Positions 42,690 to 51,338 of a stretch of DNA of 64,000 nt are shown here, in pieces (positions within the stretch are counted from its first letter, which is position 1; every line of letters begins with the position of its first letter). This DNA comes from an uncultured Negativicutes bacterium. GTDB taxonomy: Bacteria; Bacillota; Negativicutes; Veillonellales; Megasphaeraceae. The notes beneath the pieces are model-generated. The model had not been told where the DNA came from. It ran no database searches and was given only the letters and a program-made list of their open reading frames with translations. A program made the translations under genes and the position numbers. The stretch is from contig CAADUJ010000012.1 of the NCBI GenBank assembly GCA_900752195.1, forward strand, positions 62,001 through 126,000, in the 5' to 3' direction.

Positions 42690-43415
42690 ATGAAAGAAAC
42701 CATACGTCTGGATAAGCTCCTCGGCCATGCCGGTTGGGGAACGAGAAAAGAAATCAAAGAACTTTGCAAAAAAGGGTATGTCACCGTCAATGGCAGCGGA
42801 TGCCGGAATAGTTCCCAAAAGGTGGATCCCAAGGCCGATGTCATTTCTGTAAAAGGGGAAGTGGTTACGTATGAGGAAAACCTGTATCTCATGATGAATA
42901 AGCCTGCAGGGGTACTTTCGGCGACGGAGGATTTCCACGGTACAACGGTCATCGACTTGATTGATAAAAAAGACGGTAAAAATCGAATTTTTCCAGTAGG
43001 TCGTCTCGATAAGGACACGACGGGACTTCTCCTTCTGACAAATGATGGACAGTGGTCCCATTCTATTACGCACCCTAAAAAACATATGGACAAGGTTTAT
43101 TATGCTGCCGTTGAAGGCGTCATCCCACCTGATATAGATACTCTTTTCCAAAAAGGCATCGTATTAGATGATGGTCTCCATTGCCTTCCGGCACGGTGCC
43201 GTATTACAGGCCCGGCGGAGCTGGCTATTACGGTACAGGAAGGAAAATTCCATCAGGTAAAGCGCATGTGTAAAGCCGTCGGCCTTACGGTGAAAAGATT
43301 GCACCGCCACTCCATCGGTGGACTCGTCCTCGATGAAGCCTTATCTCCCGGAAGTTATCGCAGACTTACGGAAGAAGAGCGTGAACGCGTTCACCATAGT
43401 ATTTCTCAACGATAA
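42690..43415 (+). CDS. rsuA: 16S rRNA pseudouridine synthase (RsuA family)
   Basis: This 241-residue enzyme makes pseudouridine in ribosomal RNA, most likely at 16S position 516 by family. It has an N-terminal S4 RNA-binding domain (RLDKLLGHAGWGTRKEIKEL), the catalytic Asp in VGRLDKDTTGLLLLTNDG, and QEGKFHQVKRMCKAVGLTVKRLHRH. The start was placed at ATG 42690, with AGGAGG 3 to 8 bases upstream. The distinction between RsuA and RluB/E/F members is not certain from motifs. It ends the cob-linked cluster. Confidence 0.9.
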   Translation: MKETIRLDKLLGHAGWGTRKEIKELCKKGYVTVNGSGCRNSSQKVDPKADVISVKGEVVTYEENLYLMMNKPAGVLSATEDFHGTTVIDLIDKKDGKNRIFPVGRLDKDTTGLLLLTNDGQWSHSITHPKKHMDKVYYAAVEGVIPPDIDTLFQKGIVLDDGLHCLPARCRITGPAELAITVQEGKFHQVKRMCKAVGLTVKRLHRHSIGGLVLDEALSPGSYRRLTEEERERVHHSISQR

Positions 43416-43461
43416 GAGAAATAAAAAATGAGCCCTTTACCTTTTCAATAGGCTCTGGATA

Positions 43462-43470
43462 TGCTATTAT
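43462..43470 (+). promoter_or_regulatory. Extended -10 promoter of the aminopeptidase gene
   Basis: TGCTATTAT matches an extended -10 element, with TTTTCA 17 bases before its hexamer; the start codon is about 30 bases downstream. Confidence 0.45.
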
Positions 43471-43500
43471 TAAGTGTAAATTAAAAATAAGGTGATATCC

Positions 43501-44571
43501 ATGATTGGAGAAAGACTTGCCCATCTGCGCCAGTTCATGCGTGAAAAAGGCGCTGATGGTGCTGTTGTAATGCAGCCCGAAAACCTTCGCTATTTCAGCG
43601 GTTTTACAGGTGGTGAAGGCGCTTTAGCCGTGACACAGGAACACGCTGTGCTGTGGACCGATTCACGGTATACGGAGCAAGCTGCCGGCCAGTCCGGGTC
43701 CTGGTATGATGTACAGAACCACGAGGGATCCTTGTCGAAGTGCATCGCATCGACATTGATGGGCCAAGATGTAACAAAAATCCTGTATGAAAGTAACTTT
43801 TTGACACATGAATTGTTCCTGAGGATATCAGCCCTCACAGGGGATGCCACTTATGAAGGTGCCGATTTCAATGTCCTGCGGGCTGTCAAAGAACCCTTTG
43901 AGCTTACGGCGACGCGCAAGGCCAGTGCCATTGCCGATAAGGCGTTTGCCAAGCTCTTGCCGTATATCCGTCCGGGTGTAACGGAAAAGGAACTGGCAGC
44001 CAAGTTGGAAAGCTTCATGCTTCTTGATGGTTCAGAGGAAAAATCCTTTACGACAATCGTAGCATCTGGTGTCCGGTCTTCTATGCCCCATGGCACAGCG
44101 AGCCCGAAAATGATAGAAAAGGGCGATTTTGTCACCTTTGATTTCGGCGCTGTCTGGGAAGGATACCATTCCGATATAACCCGCACAGTCGTTGTCGGAA
44201 AGGCTACGCAGGAACAGAAGGATTTCTATGAATTGATCCTTGAAGGCCAGCTCTTAGGCGTAGAAGCGGTAAAGGCTGGTGCTTTGAAGCGAGGCATTGA
44301 TTTTAAGGTCCGCAATTTCTTTGCATCCCATGACATGGCACAGTATTTTACGCACGCGTTAGGCCATGGGACAGGACTTGAGATTCATGAGGAACCGGTT
44401 CTGGCCCCGCGTAGCACCGGTGTACTGGAAGAGAATATGATAGTCACGGTAGAACCGGGGCTGTACATAGAAGGCAAGTATGGCGTCCGCATTGAAGACT
44501 CCGTTGCCGTTACAGCTAATGGCTGTGAAATTTTAACGAAAACACCAAAAACTTTGATGGAATTATTGTAG
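43501..44571 (+). CDS. pepP: M24 family aminopeptidase P (Xaa-Pro peptidase)
   Basis: This 356-residue metallopeptidase removes N-terminal residues preceding proline. A creatinase-like N-terminal domain (about 1-125) is followed by the pita-bread domain with metal ligands in FDFGAVWEGYHSDITRTV, HALGHGTGLEIHEEP, VTVEPGLYIEGKYGVRIEDSV. All five ligands are visible. The start follows AAGGTG. It precedes efp by 13 bases, an arrangement common in Firmicutes, where proline handling and EF-P go together. Confidence 0.93.
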   Translation: MIGERLAHLRQFMREKGADGAVVMQPENLRYFSGFTGGEGALAVTQEHAVLWTDSRYTEQAAGQSGSWYDVQNHEGSLSKCIASTLMGQDVTKILYESNFLTHELFLRISALTGDATYEGADFNVLRAVKEPFELTATRKASAIADKAFAKLLPYIRPGVTEKELAAKLESFMLLDGSEEKSFTTIVASGVRSSMPHGTASPKMIEKGDFVTFDFGAVWEGYHSDITRTVVVGKATQEQKDFYELILEGQLLGVEAVKAGALKRGIDFKVRNFFASHDMAQYFTHALGHGTGLEIHEEPVLAPRSTGVLEENMIVTVEPGLYIEGKYGVRIEDSVAVTANGCEILTKTPKTLMELL

Positions 44572-44584
44572 GAGGAAGAGAAAG

Positions 44585-45142
44585 ATGATTACTAGTAACG
44601 ATTTTAGACCCGGTGTCACCATTGAAATTGACGGCCAGGTATGGCAGGTTGTTGAATTCCAGCACGTAAAGCCCGGTAAAGGAGCTGCTTTTGTCCGTGC
44701 TAAAATCAAGAATCTCGAAACCGGTTCTGTCGTAGAACGTACTTGGAATGCCGGCGAAAAAGTACAGGAAGGCCATGTAGACCGTCGTCAGATGCAGTAT
44801 CTCTATGAAAATGAAGGCATGTACTGCTTCATGGATAACGAAACGTACGAACAAATCGAATTGGCTAAGGATAGCCTCGGTACAGCTGTCAACTTCCTGA
44901 AGGAAGAAATGACCGTATCGGTTATGCTTTTCAAAGGGAAAGTCATCGGTATCGATCTTCCTGCTGCTGTTGAATTGAAAGTTGTTGAAACAGATCCTGG
45001 CGTTCGTGGCGATACGGCTACAGGCGGCAGCAAGCCGGCTACGTTGGAAACGGGCTATGTTGTAAAGGTACCGCTCTTCATCAATGAAGGCGAAGTTCTC
45101 CAAATCGATACCCGTACAGGTAACTACATCGGCAGAGCATAA
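44585..45142 (+). CDS. efp: Elongation factor P
   Basis: This 185-residue factor rescues ribosomes stalled on polyproline. Three OB-like domains are visible, with the tip loop HVKPGKGAAF (Lys32 the usual modification site) and the C-terminal GYVVKVPLFINEGEVLQIDTRTGNYIGRA signature. It starts behind AGGAGGAAGAG. No modification enzyme (EpmA or YmfI type) is seen in the window. A terminator follows. Confidence 0.97.
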   Translation: MITSNDFRPGVTIEIDGQVWQVVEFQHVKPGKGAAFVRAKIKNLETGSVVERTWNAGEKVQEGHVDRRQMQYLYENEGMYCFMDNETYEQIELAKDSLGTAVNFLKEEMTVSVMLFKGKVIGIDLPAAVELKVVETDPGVRGDTATGGSKPATLETGYVVKVPLFINEGEVLQIDTRTGNYIGRA

Positions 45143-45159
45143 GCTGGATAAGTGCAAGG

Positions 45160-45202
45160 GGCTGTCGTGAGAAGTAAAATGCTTCTTGCGCAGCCTTTTT
45201 TT
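45160..45202 (+). terminator. Intrinsic terminator after efp
   Basis: GGCTGTCGTGAGAAG pairs with CTTCTTGCGCAGCC (two mismatches) and is followed by seven T. Confidence 0.85.
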
Positions 45203-45220
45203 ATGGAGCGTGATTGAGCG

Positions 45221-45592
45221 ATGGAAACGACAACTCGGACAGAATTAGGCGATATTCATATCAGCGATCGGGCCATTTCCGTCATCGCAGCCCAACGGGC
45301 CAGTGCCGTCGCACATGTAAAGGGCCTTGAAGGCTCCCTGGCTGATGCGGCCGCACGAAAATTTGGCCATGAAAATAGGGGACAAGGTATAGAGGCAAAA
45401 CTAGATGGAAATAGAGTAGAACTCACGGTGCGACTTATCGTAGAGGCCGGGTGTCGTATTCCCGACGTGGCATTACAGGTGCAAAAGAGTGTCAAAGACG
45501 GTGTGGAAAGCTTTACAGGTTGTACCGTTACGGCAGTTCACATTATCGTGGCGGGCCTTTCTTTTCCCGATGAGAGGCAGGTGACGGATTGA
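45221..45592 (+). CDS. Asp23/Gls24 family protein
   Basis: This 123-residue protein belongs to the Asp23/Gls24 family, known as envelope-stress proteins in Gram-positive bacteria. The conserved part runs from GDIHISDRAISVIAAQRASAVAHVKG to VELTVRLIVEAGCRIPDVALQVQKSVKDGVESFTGC, typical of YloU/YqhY-type members upstream of nusB. It shares one base with the next gene (TGATG). In Firmicutes YqhY lies in the accBC/nusB neighbourhood and is linked to fatty-acid synthesis. The exact role here is inferred from family and position. Confidence 0.88.
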   Translation: METTTRTELGDIHISDRAISVIAAQRASAVAHVKGLEGSLADAAARKFGHENRGQGIEAKLDGNRVELTVRLIVEAGCRIPDVALQVQKSVKDGVESFTGCTVTAVHIIVAGLSFPDERQVTD

Positions 45593-45882
45593 TGGAATAC
45601 CAAGAAGATGTGGAATATATGGTTTCTGATTCGGTATTCACGAAGGTCTGTACTCTTGCGTTGGAGCAATTACACATTTGCGAAGGCAAAAAAGGATGTC
45701 AGGCCGTTCGTCACGACGATGGCACTATAGCAGCGCATATACATATCCTGGGGACCTATGGCGAAGATCTGCCTGTCCTTGCCATGACGGTACAACATCA
45801 TGTAAGTGAAGCAATTCGGCAGATTATCGACCCAAAGGGGATACAAGTCGATGTGACCATCGACGACATCATCGTACCTTGA
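45592..45882 (+). CDS. Second, divergent Asp23-like protein
   Basis: This 96-residue protein appears to be a shorter, divergent relative of Asp23/Gls24. It shares the layout of an N-terminal helix, a beta-hairpin (GTIAAHIHILGTYGEDLPVLAM) and a closing helix-strand (VSEAIRQIIDPKGIQVDVTIDDIIVP), but not the conserved N-terminal motif. Its ATG uses the last bases of the preceding stop (TGATG), so translation should be coupled and the two may form a hetero-oligomer. nusB follows after 36 bases. Confidence 0.62.
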   Translation: MEYQEDVEYMVSDSVFTKVCTLALEQLHICEGKKGCQAVRHDDGTIAAHIHILGTYGEDLPVLAMTVQHHVSEAIRQIIDPKGIQVDVTIDDIIVP

Positions 45883-45918
45883 AAACAGATTTATTCACAT
45901 ACAATTAGGAGGAAAGAC

Positions 45919-46359
45919 GTGAAGAACAGACATGAAGCTCGCCAGGAGGCGGTTAAGATATTATTTTCCCGTGAATTCCACAGTGCTGGTGACATTCAGT
46001 ACGCAGAACGGGAAATCCTGGATCAGGACGTCGTATCGACAGAAGAAGGCGATATCATCTTGGAAAACGATCTTACAGCATATTGTGATTACCTTGTCGA
46101 CACGACGACAGAACACTGCGATGAAATCGATAGTATTATCCAATCTTTTTCCAAGGACTGGGACATCCATCACATGAACCGTACGGATAAAACGATTATG
46201 CGCATCGCTCTTTGCGAGCTTCTATATCCAAAGGAAGGAGAGATGGCGCCGTCTATCGTCATTAACGAAGCCGTAGAGCTGGCGAAGGAATTTAGTGGTC
46301 AGAAATCGGCACGTTTTGTCAATGGCATCCTTGGTGCCTATGTAAGGACGAAGGAATGA
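45919..46359 (+). CDS. nusB: Transcription antitermination factor NusB
   Basis: This 146-residue all-helical factor binds boxA RNA with NusE for rRNA antitermination. The N-terminal RHEARQEAVKILFS and the C-terminal NRTDKTIMRIALCELLY, PSIVINEAVELAKEFSGQKSARFVNGILG are the family signatures. The start is a GTG behind AGGAGGAAAG. It overlaps the next gene by 4 bases (ATGA). Length is normal. Confidence 0.95.
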   Translation: MKNRHEARQEAVKILFSREFHSAGDIQYAEREILDQDVVSTEEGDIILENDLTAYCDYLVDTTTEHCDEIDSIIQSFSKDWDIHHMNRTDKTIMRIALCELLYPKEGEMAPSIVINEAVELAKEFSGQKSARFVNGILGAYVRTKE

Positions 46360-47315
46360 GGCGCGCTTATTTAGGCATCGATACGAGCTGTTATACTACG
46401 TCAGTCTGCCTGGTCGATGGTACGGGGTCTGTCATAGGAGATGAACGCATTATCCTATCTGTTCCCAAGGGAGGAAGAGGTCTTTCCCAATCGAACATGG
46501 TCTATCAGCATACACGGAATTTGCCTGTCCTCATGGAACGGTTAAGGGATCAGTTAAAGAACTGTGACGTACAAGCTATTGGCGCTACGGCGACGCCGCG
46601 ACGCCGTGATGACAGCTATATGCCGGCCTTCCTGGCCGGTCTTGGCTGTGCCCGTTCCCTGGCTGCCATGATGTCGGTTCCGTTATATACTATTAGCCAT
46701 CAGGAAAACCATTTGTTCGCCGTGTGGAGCAGTATGGGCCGATTACCAGAAAAGTCTTTTTATGGACTCCACCTTTCCGGCGGCACGACGGATTTGCTAC
46801 GGGCCGTTCCTGATACGGACGGACTGGCTATTACCCGCATCGGTGGTACCAGCGACATCAGTGCCGGTCAATTCATAGACCGCGTTGGCGTAGCTTTGGG
46901 GTTTCCCTTCCCTGCAGGCCGTCATATCGATGCCATAGCCCAGAGCGTAAAGGCCTCCGTTAAAGGCGATTCACTGTACTTTCGTAATGGTGAACTTAGT
47001 TTCTCCGGCGTTGAATCGAAGGCACAACGGGCCATTCAAAAGGGAGCTGTCGATGCAGCCATGATGAGCAAATGGACGCTGGCTACGGTGTGGAGGGGCC
47101 TTGAAAAGCTTTTGACCTATGGCGTAGATGCGGGCATGGACACGCTTACGGCGGCTGGCGGCGTCATGAGTAATCGATATTTACGGTGCCAACTGAAAGA
47201 GTATGGCCGTACGAAAGGCATTACCATATACCTTGCAGACCATGGTTTTAGTGCTGATAATGCAAGGGGTGCAGCTTTTTGGGCGGCCCAACAGGAGGAA
47301 GTCCATGATGACTAA
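46356..47315 (+). CDS. TsaD/Kae1-like paralogue
   Basis: This 319-residue ASKHA-fold protein resembles TsaD, which makes the t6A tRNA modification, and keeps LGIDTSCYTTSV near the N-terminus, the metal pair HxxxH in ISHQENHLFA (about 114-123), a GLHLSGGTTDL nucleotide loop and AAGGVMSNRYLR. It diverges elsewhere and is placed before xseA, where many Firmicutes carry this second, uncharacterised Kae1-like gene. I therefore read it as a paralogue rather than the tRNA enzyme. It overlaps nusB by 4 bases and xseA by 11. Confidence 0.8.
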   Translation: MRRAYLGIDTSCYTTSVCLVDGTGSVIGDERIILSVPKGGRGLSQSNMVYQHTRNLPVLMERLRDQLKNCDVQAIGATATPRRRDDSYMPAFLAGLGCARSLAAMMSVPLYTISHQENHLFAVWSSMGRLPEKSFYGLHLSGGTTDLLRAVPDTDGLAITRIGGTSDISAGQFIDRVGVALGFPFPAGRHIDAIAQSVKASVKGDSLYFRNGELSFSGVESKAQRAIQKGAVDAAMMSKWTLATVWRGLEKLLTYGVDAGMDTLTAAGGVMSNRYLRCQLKEYGRTKGITIYLADHGFSADNARGAAFWAAQQEEVHDD

Positions 47316-48537
47316 GTACGCATCTGTCACAGAAGTCGTCCGCCGTATCAAAGACGATTTACAACGTGACTACAGGCTTCAAAGCATTGCGATGGAAGGC
47401 AATATAATTGGTCTGAAACGGGCTTCTAACGGCCATTATTATATGAATATCCACGACGATACGTGTTCTATCAGAGCGATTCTGTTCAGGAACCGCGTTG
47501 GCCGATCCATGGACGGTGTCCGTGAAGGAGACCACGTCGTCGTCATCGGCGCCGTCAATGTCTATGAAAAAGGCGGTACAGTGTCGTTTATTATTGAACG
47601 TCTTTTTGCTCAGGGCATGGGGACGTTGCAACAGCAATATGAAAAGATAAAACGGGAGCTTTACGACGCAGGGTATTTTGCCGAAGAGCACAAAAAAAAG
47701 ATTCCACCATACCCTTGGACCGTAGGTGTTTTGACGTCACCTACAGGGGCCGTTCTCCATGACATCAAGAAGATTGCTGCAGAACGCAATCCCTATGTGG
47801 AAATTCGCCTTATTCCCATCCCCGTGCAGGGAAAAGGCGTGGAAACAAAAATCGCTGCAGCTATTGATAAAGCCGGTACCGATACGAGCCTTGACGTTAT
47901 CGTCTTAGCCCGTGGCGGTGGTTCTATGGAAGATTTGTGGTGCTTTAATAGTCCGGAAGTCGTCAAGGCGATTTACCATGCTTCTGTACCGGTTATCACG
48001 GCCATCGGACATGAAACGGATACGACTTTGGCTGACTATGCTGCGGATATACGTGCGGCTACGCCGACCCACGCTGCAGAAATTGCCTTTTTTGATATAG
48101 AAGAAGTCGAAATGGAATTGGCCGACCTGACAAATCAGGCATATGAAGCATTGCAGCTGCGTCTGGAACGATTGGCAACTCAGCTCAGTCAGACCCGGTC
48201 CCGATTGCAACCGCAACGCTACGATGAACAAATTGCAATAAAAGAAACGGCTCTTTCCCAGCTTTGCCGTCAGGGAGAACATCTCTTCCGAGTGAAGCTC
48301 TTGAAAGAGGAAGGACGGCTCAAGGCTTTGAAAGGTGCCTTGTCTTCTCTTGACCCGATGACGGTAACGGCAAAGGGCTATGGTCAGTTAGAGCAGGATG
48401 GAAAGCGTATCCTTGCAGCGAATATGGTAGATTCCCATACGCCTTTATATATTCATATGATCGATGGTTCCATCATTACGGAAGTGAAAGAGGTAAAACT
48501 CCATGGCAGTGACAAACGCAAAATTAAAAAAATTTGA
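47305..48537 (+). CDS. xseA: Exodeoxyribonuclease VII large subunit
   Basis: This 410-residue nuclease subunit degrades single-stranded DNA. It has an N-terminal OB-fold (about 8-100, SIAMEGNIIGLKRASNGHYYMNIHDD and IRAILFR), the catalytic core with PYPWTVGVLTSPTGAVLHDI, DVIVLARGGGSMEDLWCFNS and ITAIGHETDTTLADYAADIRAATPTHAAE, and a helical C-terminus. The start was set at ATG 47305, with ACAGGAGGAAG upstream, inside the end of the TsaD-like gene. xseB overlaps its 3' end by 35 bases. Confidence 0.95.
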   Translation: MMTKYASVTEVVRRIKDDLQRDYRLQSIAMEGNIIGLKRASNGHYYMNIHDDTCSIRAILFRNRVGRSMDGVREGDHVVVIGAVNVYEKGGTVSFIIERLFAQGMGTLQQQYEKIKRELYDAGYFAEEHKKKIPPYPWTVGVLTSPTGAVLHDIKKIAAERNPYVEIRLIPIPVQGKGVETKIAAAIDKAGTDTSLDVIVLARGGGSMEDLWCFNSPEVVKAIYHASVPVITAIGHETDTTLADYAADIRAATPTHAAEIAFFDIEEVEMELADLTNQAYEALQLRLERLATQLSQTRSRLQPQRYDEQIAIKETALSQLCRQGEHLFRVKLLKEEGRLKALKGALSSLDPMTVTAKGYGQLEQDGKRILAANMVDSHTPLYIHMIDGSIITEVKEVKLHGSDKRKIKKI

Positions 48538-48754
48538 AGAAAACATGGCAAAACTGGAAGATATGGTCAACGCACTGGAAGCACCAGACCTGACATTACA
48601 GGAATCGCTGGACCTCTATGAAAAGGCCATCAAGTTAGCCCAGTCTTGCGAAAGTGCTTTAGAATATGCAAGACAGCGTGCCCAGGTACTGGCCGATGTA
48701 CAGCATCCAGGTCAGGGGGATGAGTCTCTGGAAGAAGGGACGTTAGATTTATGA
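48503..48754 (+). CDS. xseB: Exodeoxyribonuclease VII small subunit
   Basis: This 83-residue helical subunit binds XseA in several copies. The motifs KKFEENMAKLEDMVNALEAPDLTLQESLDLYEKAIKLAQ are typical. It overlaps xseA by 35 bases and ispA by 4, a common arrangement. An in-frame ATG is at the start; the Shine-Dalgarno (GAGGTAA) lies within xseA. Confidence 0.94.
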   Translation: MAVTNAKLKKFEENMAKLEDMVNALEAPDLTLQESLDLYEKAIKLAQSCESALEYARQRAQVLADVQHPGQGDESLEEGTLDL

Positions 48755-49632
48755 TGAAATCATATATGGAAGAGAAAAAATCCCGCATTGAAGAGCGCCT
48801 TTCCCAGTTGGTCCATACCGATGTAAAACCGTTCTCTACGCTATATGAGTCTATGAACTACAGTCTCATGGCAGGGGGAAAACGAATCCGCCCTATATTG
48901 TTCCTCGCCGTCCTCGATGCGCTGGGAACGGATTGGCAATCGTATCTCGATATTGCCTGTGCCCTTGAATGTGTCCATACCTATTCTTTGATTCACGATG
49001 ACTTGCCGTGCATGGATAACGATGATCTTCGCCGGGGAAAACCGACGAACCATGTCGTCTATGGTGCTGGTCAGGCCACCTTAGCCGGTGACGGACTGCT
49101 GACATTCGCCTTTGAGCTTCTTGCAAGGCAACGAAATGTAGAGCCTTCAGATATGCTCCAATGCATTGCTATCTTTGCTCATGCAGCCGGACCGGCTGGA
49201 ATGGTAGGAGGTCAGTCTTACGATCTGGCGTCAGAAGGGAATCTCGCCATTGGACTTGCAGGGCTTCAGCTCCTGCACGATTCAAAGACTGGCGTCATCT
49301 TCAAAGCCGCTATCGATATGGCGGCCATCCTTGGAGGTGCTGCAGAGGAGACACGGCGTCAGTTGCACGAATATGCACATTACCTGGGGCTTACATTCCA
49401 GATCACAGACGACATCTTAGACTGCATTGGCGATGAAGCATCGCTGGGAAAACCTGTCGGCAGTGATGAGCGAAATCACAAGGCCACATATGTGACCATT
49501 TTTTCTCTGGAACGGGCTCGGGAACTGGCAAAGGAAGCTTGCGAGTCTGCTGTAGCGGCAATCAAACCGTTAGGAGAACGGGCGTGGTTTTTACGCGATC
49601 TAGTACAGGCTATGCTGACTCGCATCCAGTAA
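48751..49632 (+). CDS. ispA: Geranylgeranyl/farnesyl diphosphate synthase (IspA type)
   Basis: This 293-residue prenyltransferase extends isoprenoid diphosphates for quinones, undecaprenol and tRNA modification. The first Asp-rich motif is in HDDLPCMDNDDLRRGKPTNH (about 82-101), the second in FQITDDILDCIGDEASLGKP (about 214-233), and MAGGKRIRPILFL is near the start. It overlaps xseB by 4 bases. The xseA-xseB-ispA-tlyA-nadK order is typical of Clostridia and Negativicutes. No dxs follows here. Confidence 0.95.
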   Translation: MMKSYMEEKKSRIEERLSQLVHTDVKPFSTLYESMNYSLMAGGKRIRPILFLAVLDALGTDWQSYLDIACALECVHTYSLIHDDLPCMDNDDLRRGKPTNHVVYGAGQATLAGDGLLTFAFELLARQRNVEPSDMLQCIAIFAHAAGPAGMVGGQSYDLASEGNLAIGLAGLQLLHDSKTGVIFKAAIDMAAILGGAAEETRRQLHEYAHYLGLTFQITDDILDCIGDEASLGKPVGSDERNHKATYVTIFSLERARELAKEACESAVAAIKPLGERAWFLRDLVQAMLTRIQ

Positions 49633-49650
49633 AGAAGGGACAGTAAGGAT

Positions 49651-50457
49651 ATGCAGCAAAAAGAAAGACTTGATGTATTACTTGTAGAACGAGGCCTTTC
49701 GGAAAGCCGGGAAAAGGCTAAGGCCACTATCATGGCAGGCCTTGTATTCGTGAAGGGGCAACGTTGTGATAAAGCGGGAACAAAGCTCCCTTGCGATGTG
49801 GATATCACTGTAAAGGGGAATCCCATTCCCTACGTCGGACGCGGTGGCTTGAAACTGGAGAAGGCTATGAAAGTCTTTCCCATTACCTTAGAAGGAAAGA
49901 CGATGATGGATATTGGCGCCTCAACCGGTGGTTTTACCGATTGTGCCCTGCAAAATGGCGCTGTCCGGGTATATGCTGTCGATGTAGGCTATGGACAGCT
50001 GGCCTGGAAATTACGTACCGATAGCCGTGTCGTCAATATGGAACGGACCAACATCCGCAATGTCACTGTCGCCGACATTGACGGTGAGCCTGTCGATTTC
50101 ATTTCCGTCGATGTGTCATTTATTTCACTGCTTAAAATTATGCCGGCAGCGTCACAGCTCCTGAAGCCTGGTGGTTCCATGGTAACACTTATCAAGCCTC
50201 AGTTTGAAGCAGGGAGGGAACACGTCGGCAAGGGAGGAATTGTCCGCGATATACATGTCCATAAGGCAGTCATAAAAAAAATCGTTCAGGGATTCGTCAC
50301 GTTTGGACTGTCGCCGCTCCAATTGACATATTCCCCCATAAAAGGGGCTGACGGCAACATAGAATATCTTTTGTACAGCCTGCGGGAAGAGACGCCGCAA
50401 TTGGCTGTTACCGATGATAGAATCGATCAGGTAGTGGAAGCTTCTCATGAAATGTAG
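49651..50457 (+). CDS. tlyA: TlyA-family rRNA methyltransferase
   Basis: This 268-residue protein fuses an N-terminal S4 RNA-binding domain (RLDVLLVERGLSESREKAKATIMAG) to an FtsJ-like SAM-dependent methyltransferase with DIGASTGGFTDCALQNGAVRVYAVDVGYGQLAWKLR and FISVDVSFISLLKIMPAASQLL. In other bacteria it 2'-O-methylates 16S and/or 23S rRNA cytidines. It begins behind AAGAAGGGACAGTAAGG. nadK follows at 8 bases. The pore-forming label (hemolysin) used historically is not supported. Confidence 0.92.
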   Translation: MQQKERLDVLLVERGLSESREKAKATIMAGLVFVKGQRCDKAGTKLPCDVDITVKGNPIPYVGRGGLKLEKAMKVFPITLEGKTMMDIGASTGGFTDCALQNGAVRVYAVDVGYGQLAWKLRTDSRVVNMERTNIRNVTVADIDGEPVDFISVDVSFISLLKIMPAASQLLKPGGSMVTLIKPQFEAGREHVGKGGIVRDIHVHKAVIKKIVQGFVTFGLSPLQLTYSPIKGADGNIEYLLYSLREETPQLAVTDDRIDQVVEASHEM

Positions 50458-50465
50458 GTGATCTC

Positions 50466-51338
50466 ATGCGTATCGGTATTTTTCCGAATCTTGTAAAAAA
50501 AGAAAGCACACAAATCGTAAAAACCATCATGGATATGTGTGAACAGTATCAAGTGCCCTATTTTCTTCCGGCCTATATCGCTCAGAGCGGACAGGATTTT
50601 TATCAGCATATCGATGCCAGCCATTTACGTCCCCACACGGAAATATTCGATACCATCGATGTCGCTATGGTTCTTGGCGGCGATGGCACGATCTTAAAAC
50701 AGGCGAATCAATTTGCAAGCTATGGTGTACCCGTGTGCGGCGTGAATCTAGGTTCCCTTGGTTTTCTTTACGAAGTGGAAACGCGTATATTAGAACATCG
50801 TTTCCGGGATATGCTGGAGGGAAACTATTATATTGAAGATCGCATGATGCTCCACTCGGAACTGGTCCACGAAGACGGTACGGTCCACGCTATGCCGGAT
50901 GCGCTGAATGATATAGTCATCGGCCATGGCAACGTGGGAAAACTTATTCGCGTCGACATGAGCATTAATGGCCACTTTATCCAACAATATCCAGGTGATG
51001 GTATCATCATTGCTACACCGACAGGATCGACAGGATATACTTTTTCCGCCGGTGGGCCAATCATTTCTCCTTCTATCCATTGCATCATGGTGACGCCTAT
51101 TTGTCCTCATTTGCTCCTCAAGGTGCCTCTCGTCCTGAGCCACAAGGACCACATTACCTTGTCGGTGGCAAACAGCCGCAACGGCATCCGCATTTCTGTC
51201 GATGGCATGATGGATCAGGAATTCACAAAAAATATGGTCCTCAACATTTACGAATCGCAAAAAGTGCTGAAACTCATGCGGTTTAACAAGAACTATTTTT
51301 ATAAAAATCTATTTACAAAGATGATGGGACATGGATAA
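50466..51338 (+). CDS. nadK: NAD kinase
   Basis: This 290-residue enzyme phosphorylates NAD to NADP. The active-site motif GGDGT is in VLGGDGTILKQANQFASYGVPVCGVNLGSLGFL (about 69-102), and TPTGSTGYTFSAGGPIISPSI gives the second conserved block. All catalytic residues are present. It overlaps the next gene, a tRNA methyltransferase, by 8 bases. Length is standard. Confidence 0.95.
   Translation: MRIGIFPNLVKKESTQIVKTIMDMCEQYQVPYFLPAYIAQSGQDFYQHIDASHLRPHTEIFDTIDVAMVLGGDGTILKQANQFASYGVPVCGVNLGSLGFLYEVETRILEHRFRDMLEGNYYIEDRMMLHSELVHEDGTVHAMPDALNDIVIGHGNVGKLIRVDMSINGHFIQQYPGDGIIIATPTGSTGYTFSAGGPIISPSIHCIMVTPICPHLLLKVPLVLSHKDHITLSVANSRNGIRISVDGMMDQEFTKNMVLNIYESQKVLKLMRFNKNYFYKNLFTKMMGHG

Noticed and set aside
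47203..47304. Longer xseA starting inside the TsaD-like gene
   Set aside because: The OB-fold begins right after the ATG pair at 47305 and ACAGGAGGAAG lies just upstream of that pair.
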